Source: Blastobasis lacticolella (lineage: Eukaryota; Arthropoda; Insecta; Lepidoptera; Blastobasidae). From it: DNA of 64,000 nt. A model generated the notes under the pieces. The model had not been told where the DNA came from, did not search any database, and saw only the letters and a program-made list of their open reading frames with translations. Shown here one piece after another: positions 54,923 through 64,000 of this stretch. Numbering within the stretch: position 1 is the stretch's first letter; each line of letters begins with the position of its first letter. The translations under genes were made by a program, and so were the position numbers. The stretch spans positions 16,552,001 to 16,616,000 of the forward strand of contig LR990050.1 of assembly GCA_905147135.1 (NCBI GenBank), written 5' to 3'.

Positions 54923-55120
54923 GACAGAAATAGTCGGATGGCCCCGACCAAGTTTACTTAAACTCAAATATTTCGTAAACTACATAACCGATTTTAATAG
55001 AACAAAGCTATGGACCATCTTGAATAAACTGGCTTTTAAATAGAGAAAACCGCACCCAAATTGGTCCATCCGTTTGGGAGCAACGCTGCCACAGATAGAT
55101 AAACAAACCCACAAATACAC
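54923..55120 (+). repeat. Dispersed-repeat fragment
   Basis: ATATTTCGTAAACTACATAA, CCGATTTTAATAGAACAAAG, TTGGTCCATCCGTTTGGGAG and CAACGCTGCCACAGATAGAT resemble a common insect repeat that ends in GCCACAGACAGACA-like runs. The class is uncertain. Confidence 0.5.
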
Positions 55121-55257
55121 TAATGCACAAGTCAAACTTATAACGCCTCTCTTTTATCGTTGACGGTTAAAAATAATACAAATCAAGGCGTCACGTTGGG
55201 TATCTACATAATATAAATTCTGTCTGAATTTATGACACTGCGATATCCTCGTCGTCG

Positions 55258-55490
55258 TCCTAGCGCTTATCCCGGCCTCTGCCAGGGTCCGCTTTCCTAC
55301 TTAATCTTCTCCACTTCGCTCGGTCTTCGGCATCCTCGCGTCGTAAGCCGTTGGCTCTCGCATTCGACTCAGCGATGTCCATCCATCGCTTCTTGGGCCG
55401 CCCACGGGGCCTCTTTCCTGATACCGGTAGATTCAGGCATCTATTTCCCACATATCCCTGAGGCTTACGCAATATCCTATAAGTACTCAA
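55258..55490 (-). pseudogene. RTE-like LINE ORF2 C-terminus
   Basis: The minus frame of about 76 codons contains LPVSGKRPRGRPKKRWMDIA and ANGLRREDAEDRAKWRRLSR, followed by KADPGRG. In RTE-type ORF2 proteins GKRPRGRPKKRWxD and EDAxDRAKWRRxxRKADP stand in this order close to the C-terminus. Nothing of the reverse transcriptase remains. A shorter copy of the last block is at 33.3 kb. The apparent start codon is inside the domain and has no meaning as a gene start. Confidence 0.87.
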
Positions 55491-56071
55491 TCATAAGGTG
55501 ACGGATTTTGACATCTATTTAAATAAACTTCAGAGAATTACTCTAAAGTTGTCCAAAGATCTCTGCGTTTTCGTCGCTAGATGTTTCCCTTGACCTTGGC
55601 AGAGCCTTAATGTCTTCCAGTTGTCGTAATTCATTAATTCGGTCTGCAATGTTAATTAACAGGGCTGGAATTCGGGTTACATACATATAAACATGGCTCG
55701 AATTTACGGATGTAATATCAATGTTTACTTACTAAGATTGAAAGGAATGTGTTTGGTGGAGGTTTTATTTAGGTAGTCATGTAGTTATTATTAGTATGTC
55801 ATATTGTATTATTGTAACATATCATGTTATTATGTTCATCTCGGTCGTCTCCTTCCAACGCTTCCATTCACTCCTGCCACATTATCTGCTTCGTAAATCT
55901 CCTCTCATTAATCCTCCCTACATGACCATACCAGCTCAGCATTCCTTTCTCTGCACTAGTCGCTACATATTATTTCATTCCAGCACGTGCAAGATGTAGA
56001 ATGAGCCTTATACCCGAAGTCTATTCTTTGCATTATAACATGGGGTTCTTCTAAAGACATGTCTACAGATA
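55491..56071. other. No gene or repeat recognised
   Basis: A short plus frame at 55796-55999 has no motif. Confidence 0.45.
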
Positions 56072-56165
56072 CTTCAAAGGCCGATACCGCATCCGCTCCT
56101 CATACGTTGCAGAAGTCCTGGACGACGATAGCCGCTTTCCCTCAGGTGGACCGTTCGTCCGTGTG
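56072..56165 (+). repeat. Dispersed repeat shared with 62.3 kb
   Basis: GTCCTGGACGACGATAGCCG, TCAGGTGGACCGTTCGTCCG and TGTGCTTTACTAAGCAATAA parallel GTTCTGGACGACAGTATCCA, ATCACGTGGATCGTGCGTCC and GCCTCCCTAGGCAATGAAAT at 62341-62410. Confidence 0.6.
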
Positions 56166-56560
56166 CTTTACTAAGCAATAAAAAGAAGTTAACGTATTCA
56201 GTGGAATAATGAAAGTGATTCCGTATTTTATTTTTCCATTATACTCCTTCCCTCTTGCATACGTCTATCCAATATGACCCTATGTGCCTCTGTAGCTGTG
56301 TAGACTTATAATCGAATGAAATCCGACGAAATAGAGTTACAAAATTGTGTAGCATTTTCTACATTCAGCACTAGATGGGCTTAACGGATCACGACAGGCT
56401 GACGGACGGGTGTGTAATTGAAATACTATTCTAGTCCTACAGGAGTTAAGGTACGAACTCAGGCGACAGTAATAGATATCTTTACCTATAGTGTATCAAG
56501 ATATTTTTAAATTTATTATAAAATAATTTTCCAAAAATATTAATGTACCGTCACGGAGCG
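56166..56560. other. No gene or repeat recognised
   Basis: AT-rich and without motifs. Confidence 0.5.
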
Positions 56561-56678
56561 TCGGTGGCCTAGTTGTTAAGGTATCAGACTCAAGCAAGAG
56601 GTACCGTGTTCGAAACCCACTGCCGCCATATACCAATTGCTCTTATCTGAGTTGAATTTGTCGACATTAGTTTCAACT

Positions 56679-56702
56679 TCAGCTAGGCTTCAGCCTAGCT
56701 GA
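56679..56702. repeat. Perfect 11-bp-stem hairpin in SINE-A
   Basis: TCAGCTAGGCT pairs with AGCCTAGCTGA around a 2-nt loop. It is absent from the other SINE-A copies, so it is a local inverted duplication. Confidence 0.9.
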
Positions 56703-56779
56703 TGTTCTAACGGTGAGGTAAAATACCGTGAGGAAATCTCACATTCAGGCGACTGAATATATAACCACGATCCAATCTG

Positions 56780-56903
56780 AGGGCCTATCGGCTATCTCAG
56801 TGGACAACTGAATTTGACATAAAAAAATCTGACACTACTCTAATTTGGTAGACGCTATTGCCAGTCAAAAACAGTTGTCAACTGAGTTAGCCAATAGCCC
56901 CGC
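56780..56903. mobile_element. Foldback-like MITE inside SINE-A (copy 2)
   Basis: The left end GGGCCTATCGGCTATCTCAG, then TGGACAACTGAATTTGACA, pairs with the complement of the right end (AGTTGTCAACTGAGTTAG and CCAATAGCCCC). The core GACACTACTCTAATTTGGTA is shared with copy 1 at 37.8 kb. The right inner arm is shortened. Confidence 0.78.
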
Positions 56904-57075
56904 TGGTCAGGGTCACGGTGGTCAGGGTCACGGTGGTCAGATGGCAGTTTAATTATCCGTTCTGCCAAATCTTGGATCATGCTCAAGGCGGACCCTGGGC
57001 CGATTGTAATGTCACTGTCCTGGTTTCGAACGTACGTGAAAGCACAACCGGGATATTGACGCAAAGATAATTTTT

Positions 57076-57394
57076 TTATCTGGTCAGTGACACAAAGGCG
57101 AGAAATGCTAAAAATCAAGGACACACAAAGTTAATGTAGATATCCACATGATTAAAATAAATGTTTTATTTTTATTTGGTTATATGGCAGGTATTCTATT
57201 AGTGTTGTGAATATACAACTCTGTACAATGAAATTGCATTGAAAACTATTTTTATTCGAAACTCATTCTAAATACGAACCTGACTTATTAAAATATTAAC
57301 ACTAGGTGAAATTACGCTTTGTCCATGACCGCTGCGGCCGTGTTTATACGTTTTTTATTCTGAATAACTGGGTATGTGGCCCAAACAAATTAAT
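57076..57394. other. No gene or repeat recognised
   Basis: AT-rich and without motifs. Confidence 0.5.
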
Positions 57395-57422
57395 TTTAAC
57401 TAGCGACCCGCCCGACTTCGTA
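57395..57422 (+). repeat. Rep-E-like terminus
   Basis: ACTAGCGACCCGCCCGACTT then CGTACGGGT resembles the TAGTGGACCCGGCGCGACTTCG terminus of Rep-E or a relative. A CCGTTGCGAAATTTAGGAGA piece follows after the SINE-B at 57735. Confidence 0.5.
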
Positions 57423-57514
57423 CGGGTGTCTTCGAACTTTCTGTATTATAATATGCATGTATTTAACATATTAAACCTTCCAGAATAAATTATCTTAATA
57501 AATAAATGTGCTTG

Positions 57515-57702
57515 GACAATTTCACACTGATAAATTACATATATACTTTTTTTTAAATATATACTTATTATACATACTACACCCAGACCCGTAACAGAAA
57601 TTAAAATTCATCATTTCAATTTCTGCTCGGCCGGGAATCGAACCCGGGACCTCTGCGTGGCGACCGGCATGTTAACCAACTGAACCACTCAGGTCGTCAT
57701 CT
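57515..57702 (-). mobile_element. SINE-B copy, inverted
   Basis: GGACAATTTCACACTGATAA, CACCCAGACCCGTAACAGAA, ATTCATCATTTCAATTTCTG, CGGCCGGGAATCGAACCCGG and TGAACCACTCAGGTCGTC. The box B (complement GGTTCGATTCC) is intact. The region around the tail is shorter than in the 21.5-kb copy. It appears to lie inside a Rep-E-type repeat. Confidence 0.87.
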
Positions 57703-57714
57703 TCAGTATCAGTA

Positions 57715-57810
57715 TTATGTAAACAGCATAAAAATCCGTTGCGAAATTTAGGAGAGCATAAACATATGTGTACAAAAGCGGAAAGCGACTATGTAAGAAT
57801 AAAGAAGGAT
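57715..57810 (+). repeat. Rep-E-like continuation
   Basis: AAAAATCCGTTGCGAAATTT, AGGAGAGCATAAACATATG and GCGGAAAGCGACTATG match the right half of Rep-E (CCGTTGCGTAATTTAAAAGA and GGGAAGCGACTTTG). Confidence 0.55.
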
Positions 57811-57880
57811 AAGGAATTGTTTATGCTACACAGTGACAAACAAGCAGACAGCCCACCTGATGGTAAGGATACTTAAGTTA
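57811..57880 (+). repeat. Rep-D fragment
   Basis: TATGCTACACAGTGACAAAC, AAGCAGACAGCCCACCTGAT and GGTAAGG. Confidence 0.7.
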
Positions 57881-57914
57881 GGCCTTCGTTCCCTCACGAC
57901 TTCAATTTTGTGGC

Positions 57915-58045
57915 TTTTACATCCATCGGCTCCCTACGACCTTTAGAAGGTCGTTCGTCCATCTCGTGATGGGCCGCTCACGCTGTGATTGCCGGTACGT
58001 GATCGCTACTCGAGAACTTGTCTGTCTCATCGGTCTTCGGTTCTA
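57915..58045 (-). pseudogene. RTE-like LINE tail fragment
   Basis: GGTCGTTCGTCCATCTCGTG, GGCCGCTCACGCTGTGATTG, CCGGTACGTGATCGCTACTC and GAGAACTTGTCTGTCTCATC align with the same order at 44570-44660 (AGGTCGTCGGTCCACCTTGT and CCGGTACGTGGTCGCCACTC). It is the complement of coding DNA for the RPPTRW...-type tail. Confidence 0.72.
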
Positions 58046-59105
58046 TAATACGTAACTCCTTTCATACTCAAATTATTTATTCAATTTTAGGTTTACAAGA
58101 AACACTTATGAACGTCAATAATAAATACAAGACAAACAAATAGTACAGGTTAGGTAGTAGTTTACGTATCTAGTTGTCACGACAATATTTTAAAGTGTGA
58201 ATACATAATAATAAGTATTACAGTAATTTATCAGTTCATATAATATTTGAATAATTAAGTAATTGAAATGAGAAAAATTACAAATTAATATGACAAATCT
58301 TATGACAAATCTTATGACATGTTAATCATTGCATAAAATAACAAATATTCTAACACAATGTCAAATTGCATTCAATTTATGATATAAAATGTAAGTATAA
58401 TAAAAATACTATTTCGATCTGAAACGCAACAGGAAACAGAAATTGAACTGATTGCTCTGATACAACATAATTTACTTCATGGATCTTTATCATTTATAAT
58501 ATTACTAGGTGTATATAATTTACTATATATACATTTACATTGCATTCGTACGATTACTGAAAACACAGACAGACAAAACACAAAGTTTCCGAAGCATATA
58601 TCACACTTCGAATGAAAGCTAAGTTGTTTAACGTATTATATCAAAAACGATTATACCGCTGCATTGCATGTTTTGAAATAAACTTGATTAGCATTGAATG
58701 GTCTAAGCCAAGAGCTTTAGTTTTCGAACGAATCTGTTGCCAAACAACTTTAATAATTATGTATGACTTTCCAATTCATCAAGTAACTTTGTTTAACGTA
58801 AAAAGAAGTTGCTGAAATATGGTTACTTTATTACTCATTTGAACTAATTTAATTTTGCATACCCAAGAGCCAGCAAGGAATACAAATCACGGCTATCGTT
58901 AAAGAGAGGTGCCCGATGGTGGGCACGTAGGACGATGACAGTTTCGAGAGCGCCACAAAAAATATACTTCGTTTTAAAGATTTTGAATTTTGTATGAAGA
59001 ATCTCTTTAAAAGACCGGGCTGTATGGGTTTTTGTCCTTTTGCCTTTCTTCTAACGCAAAACAGACAATTTAAAGTAGATAAATACTGTTACAAAATGGT
59101 ATAAT
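58046..59105. other. AT-rich sequence, nothing recognised
   Basis: TATGACAAATCTTATGACAA is locally doubled (58289-58320). A 67-codon plus frame at 58612-58815 has no motif. Confidence 0.45.
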
Positions 59106-59299
59106 AACAGCGTCGCTGTTTTGCCACCAAATGATCCAGTTGATATTTACAGTTTTGATTACCGGATCGGGTATGTTGTGGCCCTTTAGATTGAATAGCT
59201 TGAAGTGCCACAAACTTTTCTGACCCAATGGCCAAAACTGGAATTAAGTGTCACTATTTTTAAATGTCATGTCAATTCCAGCAACAGCGACGCTGTCAC
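59106..59299. mobile_element. Candidate MITE with palindromic termini
   Basis: AACAGCGTCGCTGTT (59108-59122) and ACAGCGACGCTGT (about 59285-59297) are each near-perfect palindromes and also inverted copies of one another. GGAATTAAGTGTCAC inside the right part has the echo GTCAATTCC. No target duplication was found. Confidence 0.4.
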
Positions 59300-62011
59300 C
59301 GGGTAATTGCTCTCCTTTTTTATGCCAAAATCCAATACAAATTTTTTTCTTTTGTTATAAATTCGCTGTAACGCTCAACTGAAAATCAGTTAATAATTGT
59401 CGAGTAATAATATTTCCTCTTCTAGTTTACTATCCAATTTCGTTGCACAAACTTGTCCGACTCGAGTGCCGGCGGCTCTGTTGTTGGCTTTAATTATGTC
59501 ATTTCAAAATGAAGTGTTATTTTGATTAGTAATTATTCTATAAAATAATTTTTGTTATCTGGCTTTTACATGTCGAAGTCATATATTGTTAAAATGTAGA
59601 ATATTTTATTAGTCGCCGTGATTTTAGTAAGGTTCTAGACACTTAAATTGTTAGAAATAATGTCTTGTCCAGTTCAGTTCCATTACTCTTTTCATGATTA
59701 ACTTCCAGTTTGGAACCCATAAAAAGGAATATTAACATAACAATAACATTTTTAACAAATACCTACTTAGAGAATATCAGACTATTAAACGAAAGTATCT
59801 GTCGCTATAACAAAACAAAAAATTAAACAAATCTGAAAATGTTTCATTTACATCGTATTCAAATTCGAAAAGCTCAGTTAGAGGTTAAAATCTACTATTA
59901 GAGAACTACTACTAGGGACTATTACTATCTAATAGTATACTCATATCCTCTACAATTTAAAAGTTAGAAGCTGTGAAAGAGCATCGGAGACACCGTATTG
60001 GAACGTATTAAAACAGAATGATCCTGGTAAACCCCTCGACTGTGACGATTCTCACAATACGTACCAACCGTAAACCGGATTCCTCCACTAGAAACAGGTT
60101 CAACTTCAAACCAACCAAAACAAGAGCCAACTATTTTGGAAGTCCCTTTGATCACGATTTGCATTGTGACATTCCGCGGTTTATATTTCGAATCCGTGTT
60201 CGGTTTTATTGTTGGAAACTGCCACTAATGTAAAAGTTAATTGAGAATTCTGAACTATTTCTGCTATTCTGTACTGTTACTCTAACAAAAATTCCAACAT
60301 TATTTACATGTAACTACGTTAATCTGCATTCATAGCTTAATGTTTCAATTACATACTCGAAAACAGTTGTGTTAGGACGAAAATCTTTCACACCAATCTT
60401 TAAAATTAAAAAAGTATTTTTTGACACAGCATTTCCCTTACTATTTTAATTACAGTTGTATCATAAAATAACTTTTTAATCATTTTACAAAACTTTTAAT
60501 TTTTAATTTCTAGTCGGTTGCTGTTTGGCTTAATACCGAACTAGGTTATTATCTGTGGATGGAGGGTGAGTAAATTCTTCTGTATGGAATTATTTTGCCG
60601 CCACCAGATAATATATTTTTGTGGTTGTTGCTGTTCGTGTTTGTAAATGTTTTTTTGAGGCAATTAATTAATAAATGTAAAATTAGTTCACTATTCCTTT
60701 ATTTTACGCCGCTTGATATCCTCGACGATATATTTGATAACAGAAATGACTCGCAGTTTAGTACCAGCAAAGTTGAAAAAAATGTAGGAACGAAATTTTA
60801 ACATGTAAAAATGAGTGTAGATATAATAGTTTATACAACTGCATATAAATAGGTATTAAAACACTCGTGTCAACCTATTATCACACTTTAATTCCCCTTT
60901 TAATATGCGAGTTGCAAAAACTACTATTTTACACCTACAAGTTTTTGCATAAATTCCTAATCCACCCATTGACACACGACGCACAGGCATATAATTTGCA
61001 GCGACCACTTCTTAAGCAACATTGAAGACTGAGACTCGTGTTTACTAAAAAACTAGTACAAACACAAAGCAATTAAGTAATGCCGACCGGTAAAAACGTC
61101 GCCCCAGCGATCGGTGGTCAAATTAAACCATCACAGGTCGACCGTCAACCCCCCGATAATTGGCTAAGTGGACCACGGAATTAGATCCCACTTTACTGGT
61201 CACGCGAGGTGTGAGGTTAAGTTCTTTTCCTTGTGAAGTGTGGGAGACCTTATGATTGTCGCTTACTACCTTTTTGCTGTGGGCCCTGAAATTGATACTT
61301 GGATTTTGTGTTTTTTTTATTGTTGTAACTAGATTTTAGAAATGATTTTTGGTTCGATGGGGTAAAATGTATTTTATCTTTTTGTTTCTCTCATGATAGT
61401 TTTTTTGTAATGGAAGTATTTGATATGCGCTCTTTTATTCTATTTAAGCACTGCCTTTATTTGAGTTACGTCGATGCCACGTATTTTTTTGCTATGTTTG
61501 TAATTGTTTTACTATTTCACTCAGATATATAAAAATATATAGCACATTTTAATCTTGAACCTCAGTAAATTGTATCTCGGTTAAATATCTCATCTGAATC
61601 TTCATACAAATCGAAATAGAGAACAGAGATTGCTTGATAATTTCTAAATTCGTTTTTGTTCTTTATTTCAACCCACGCCATATGAATTCCTATTATCACA
61701 CACGTAAGTGCCATATTAAGCCAACAATTTCGCTTAAAAGTGTTACGAAAACTTTATATTTTCGCGCCATTTATGTCTAAGATTTCATGCTGACATGTCA
61801 ATTCAATAATTGCCCAACGGAATTAGCTTCAAAGTCACGCGATGTTAAGAGGGTTAAGTTTTCTTTTCTTGCGAAGTTCAGGTATTAACCCGCCGATGTC
61901 GAGGGCTGATAAGTAACGGTTAATTAACTTTTGGAAGGCATTTGCCTTAACTAACCAGAATGAATGTGTGAAAAATTTCCACTCACGTATTGGGTAAGGG
62001 TTAAGGGTTTT
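59300..62011. other. No gene or repeat recognised
   Basis: The longest stretch without a recognisable element. Frames at 59964-60233 and 60595-60801 have no motif. AT-rich throughout. Confidence 0.45.
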
Positions 62012-62089
62012 ATTCTTGGTACTAAATTTGTTTAATTATTCTTGGTACTAAGTTTTTTTAATTATTCTTGGTACTAAGTTTTTTTAATT
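62012..62089. repeat. 26-bp tandem triplicate
   Basis: ATTCTTGGTACTAA begins at 62012, 62038 and 62064, each followed by TTTTTTTAATT-like sequence. The period is exactly 26 bp over three units. Confidence 0.93.
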
Positions 62090-62094
62090 AAATT

Positions 62095-62410
62095 TTTCCG
62101 GACGCTTGTGTGTGGCACGCTTTTGTTCAACATTTATAATGCTTACGGCTAAAGAATGGACCGTGTTGTCTGCGAGGGTGTTCCCTGATCATTATAATCT
62201 GGACGCCTTAAGGCTGTTCCTAGACAGGCATGCTCCATGTTCGCCCGCATCGATACTTACCACCAGGTAAGTATGGTGGTAAGTATGGAGTATGGGTAAT
62301 ATGGCGGTCAAATGCCTGGCTAATTTAACAAAAAAAAGATGTTCTGGACGACAGTATCCACTTTTCATCACGTGGATCGTGCGTCCGTATGCCTCCCTAG
62401 GCAATGAAAT
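62095..62410 (-). repeat. LINE-like 3'-end fragments
   Basis: CATTTATAATGCTTACGGCT (62131-62150) matches CCTTTATAATGCGTACGGCT at 28.3 kb. CTTACCACCAGG and ATGGCGGTCAAATGCCTGGC match 28.43 kb. GTTCTGGACGACAGTATCCA onward matches 56.1 kb. These look like consecutive 3'-end pieces of the same element type. Confidence 0.55.
62254..62285. repeat. Perfect hairpin, 12-bp stem, 8-nt loop
   Basis: TACTTACCACCA pairs with TGGTGGTAAGTA around GGTAAGTA, created by an inverted duplication within the LINE-like sequence. Confidence 0.92.
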
Positions 62411-62505
62411 GACCAGCTAGGTAGTAGGTAATGACAAAAAAAATTAGAACCGTTTAATCTATTTGGTCGGTTGGGAATCTAAAAGATACACTAACGCAGT
62501 TATTA

Positions 62506-62562
62506 ATACATACAAACAAACATACAAACTCGCGCCTGTATCCCATGGGATGGTAGAGACAA
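62506..62562 (-). mobile_element. Relative of the 53-bp insertion at 4.26 kb
   Basis: ACATACAAACAAACATACAA, ACTCGCGCCTGTATCCCATG and GGATGGTAGAGAC are the complement of the 4257-4309 core with its simple-repeat tail. Confidence 0.6.
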
Positions 62563-62604
62563 TCGGGTACTACAAGCCACGATCACAATCACGATACTCA
62601 CACA

Positions 62605-62815
62605 CCTTTTTCGTCTTCTTTTTTTTATGTCATTCAGGCAAGCGGGCCACCTCCTGGAAAGTGGTCACCACTGCCTAGAGTATCGCCAATGCGTTGCCCA
62701 CCTCTATAACACGTTGCTCTGGCAGCAAAAAGACAAATGCCCCTCCACTGCCAAAGCCACGACTCCCCAAATCCTCACCCCATGGAGCACTGGAAACCTC
62801 TGGAAAACTGGAAGT
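62605..62815 (+). repeat. Rep-D copy, long version
   Basis: CAGGCAAGCGGGCCACCTCC, GGAAAGTGGTCACCACTGCC, TAGAGTATCGCCAATGCGTT, CACGTTGCTCTGGCAGCAAA and CCTCACCCCATGGAGCACTG. Overlapping plus frames here are shadows. Confidence 0.82.
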
Positions 62816-62869
62816 ACGCACTGGTTAAAACTTTTGTTTTTCGCCAAATGTTCATCCAGCCTCAGGCCA

Positions 62870-62905
62870 TCTTGGCGCCGGTTGTGCTCTCGCGCACGAG
62901 ATTCC
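62870..62905 (-). mobile_element. SINE-A 3'-terminal scrap, inverted
   Basis: CATCTTGGCGCCGGTTGTGC and TCTCGCGCACGAG match the inverted SINE-A end and stop abruptly. About 13 bases (TTAATGTCC...) of the usual sequence are missing between GGCG and CCGG. Confidence 0.75.
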
Positions 62906-63534
62906 GCATTCAGGCATTTATTGGTAACTTAAAAAAATATTTTAGTACCACCAGAAGCATAACTAAGTACCCAGCTGTTAAACCTATTCTTTTTTCGGCC
63001 TACGTTACTCGAGTTTCGTACATCGCATGATGCAGTCTACTTTGAAAATAGGTTAACGGTTTAAAACTTGCCCTTCATGAATTTCCTCCAAGACATAAAT
63101 CATATTCTGCTTCATACACGGAAACAATATCAACAAGAAATTCTAGACAGGACCTTGGATTACATTGTCCTTAAAATTAGATGAGACTGGAGGAGGAAGA
63201 CTTAACAGGGATTTGTTTATTGAATAATCGTCGCCTTACTTAATCGTAAGGTTACAATAATCTGTCCAGACTGACTTGTCTTATTTGGTCAAAGAAATTA
63301 TGTATTTCAATAGATAATATGCAGCAGTATTTGTTGAAATTTACATTCTATGTGTTTCTTGCATAATTCAAGACATCATCTATACACAATGTACGTAGCG
63401 TGATTTATTAAGTCTGTATTTATTAAGTGATGTATTAAGATTTATTAAGCGGTAAGTCGTGATTTTGGGCATTGTTTGTTCATCAAATAAGACAAGTCAG
63501 TTTAAACAGATCAAATAATTTGTATGACAAAGTT
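62906..63534. other. No gene or repeat recognised
   Basis: TTTATTAAGT words repeat near 63405-63450. Confidence 0.45.
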
Positions 63535-63612
63535 TTTTTATGCTATTCAGTGACAAACGAAAAGACCACCTGATGGTAAATGGTAACTGCCGCTATAACA
63601 TCTACAGGTCAG
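63535..63612 (+). repeat. Rep-D fragment
   Basis: TATGCTATTCAGTGACAAAC, GAAAAGACCACCTGATGGTA and ATGGTAACTGCCGCTATAAC. Confidence 0.7.
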
Positions 63613-64000
63613 GTTTCAGGCACAAAAATGCAGAACTGCAGGTGGGTTGTCACTTTCTCTTGTTAAATGTATAAGTTACTCCAAGTCTTAAATGTAAAAG
63701 CTACAACATCGATTATGAAATGACAGAATAAGCCGTTTTCATGGTATGACGAAATTTTTAATTAGTTAGAAGTGAGAATGTAACGAAACGCTATTAATCT
63801 CGCTAGTCGGCGATTCACTATAACACACACAAAATGTAATATGGCACGAATAAATTCTTTATTATTAAATAGTAATCGTTGAGGCAGGAAAAACGGGTCG
63901 CGTGACTTTGCGAGGTAAGACGGAGAGAGCATAGGCATAAGAGGTAGCGGAAGCTTATCTATAATAAGTATAATAAGTATGTATTTAAAAAAGTATATAA
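63613..64000. other. No gene or repeat recognised
   Basis: AT-rich to the end, with ATAATAAGTATAATAAGTAT at about 63961-63980. Confidence 0.5.

Larger units (their letters stand above)
56561..57075 (+). mobile_element. SINE-A, full span, with internal MITE and hairpin
   Basis: The head has CGTCGGTGGCCTAGTTGTTA, GAGGTACCGTGTTCGAAACC and GCCGCCATATACCAATTG, with a good box B (TGTTCGAAACCCA). The body runs to CCAATCTG. A MITE follows (56780-56903), then GGTCAGGGTCACGGTGGTCA (duplicated in tandem), GTTCTGCCAAATCTTGGATC and CGGACCCTGGGCC. The AGCACAACCGGGATATTGAC tail is separated by an insertion near 57003-57040. The body also holds an 11-bp-stem hairpin (56679-56702). Confidence 0.85.

Overview
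This window reads as non-coding, repeat-rich nuclear DNA from an insect, most probably a moth or butterfly. It is AT-rich and has stop codons in all frames. I found no open frame with recognisable host-protein content, no convincing host exon, no rRNA or functional tRNA, no operon structure and no CRISPR. The lepidopteran assignment is an inference from the look of the repeats: tRNA-headed SINEs, RTE-type and other non-LTR retrotransposon 3' ends with (TGATGA)n tails, and the short block around GGGCCACCTGATGG that recurs through the window. It has not been tested against a database.

The clearest element lies at 8.07-10.72 kb. It is a 2,650-bp Tc1/mariner-superfamily DNA transposon with unusually long terminal inverted repeats of about 607 bp and a TA target duplication. 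Its transposase gene carries a catalytic triad with 41 residues between the second and third aspartates (DD41D), and at least two frameshifts break it. The element sits inside a tRNA-derived SINE (7.93-8.07 kb and 10.73-10.83 kb), so the SINE is the older of the two. A second nested pair lies at 20.28-21.06 kb, where a 5'-truncated LINE copy with a 15-bp target duplication splits a SINE.

Non-LTR retrotransposon coding remnants occur at 4.4-4.9 kb (-), 20.5-20.9 kb (+), 28.6-28.9 kb (+), 29.5-29.9 kb (-, CR1/L2-like C-terminus), 33.3 kb (-), 41.5 kb (+), 44.4-46.0 kb (-, the longest, RTE-like), 55.3-55.5 kb (-) and 57.9-58.0 kb (-). All are truncated, frameshifted or interrupted. For this description I use these family names: SINE-A (more than a dozen copies), SINE-B (three), Rep-C (six), Rep-D (about ten), Rep-E (about seven), Rep-F (two) and Rep-G (two). 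Small non-autonomous DNA elements include a hAT-type element with a perfect 8-bp duplication (50.82-51.21 kb), a TA-flanked MITE (31.27-31.52 kb), and a foldback-like MITE found inside two SINE-A copies at the same site.

A tandem array of 84-bp monomers (22.83-23.96 kb) shows a nascent 168-bp higher-order repeat. Other structure includes a perfect 34-bp palindrome at 6050-6083, several perfect hairpins, a degenerate GGAATC/GGAACC minisatellite, a 26-bp triplicate, and microsatellites at LINE or SINE tails. I saw no host genes that act together. The biology visible here is the layering of mobile elements. I did not find a credible new multi-gene system; the long-TIR transposon and the MITE-bearing SINE lineage are the best leads.
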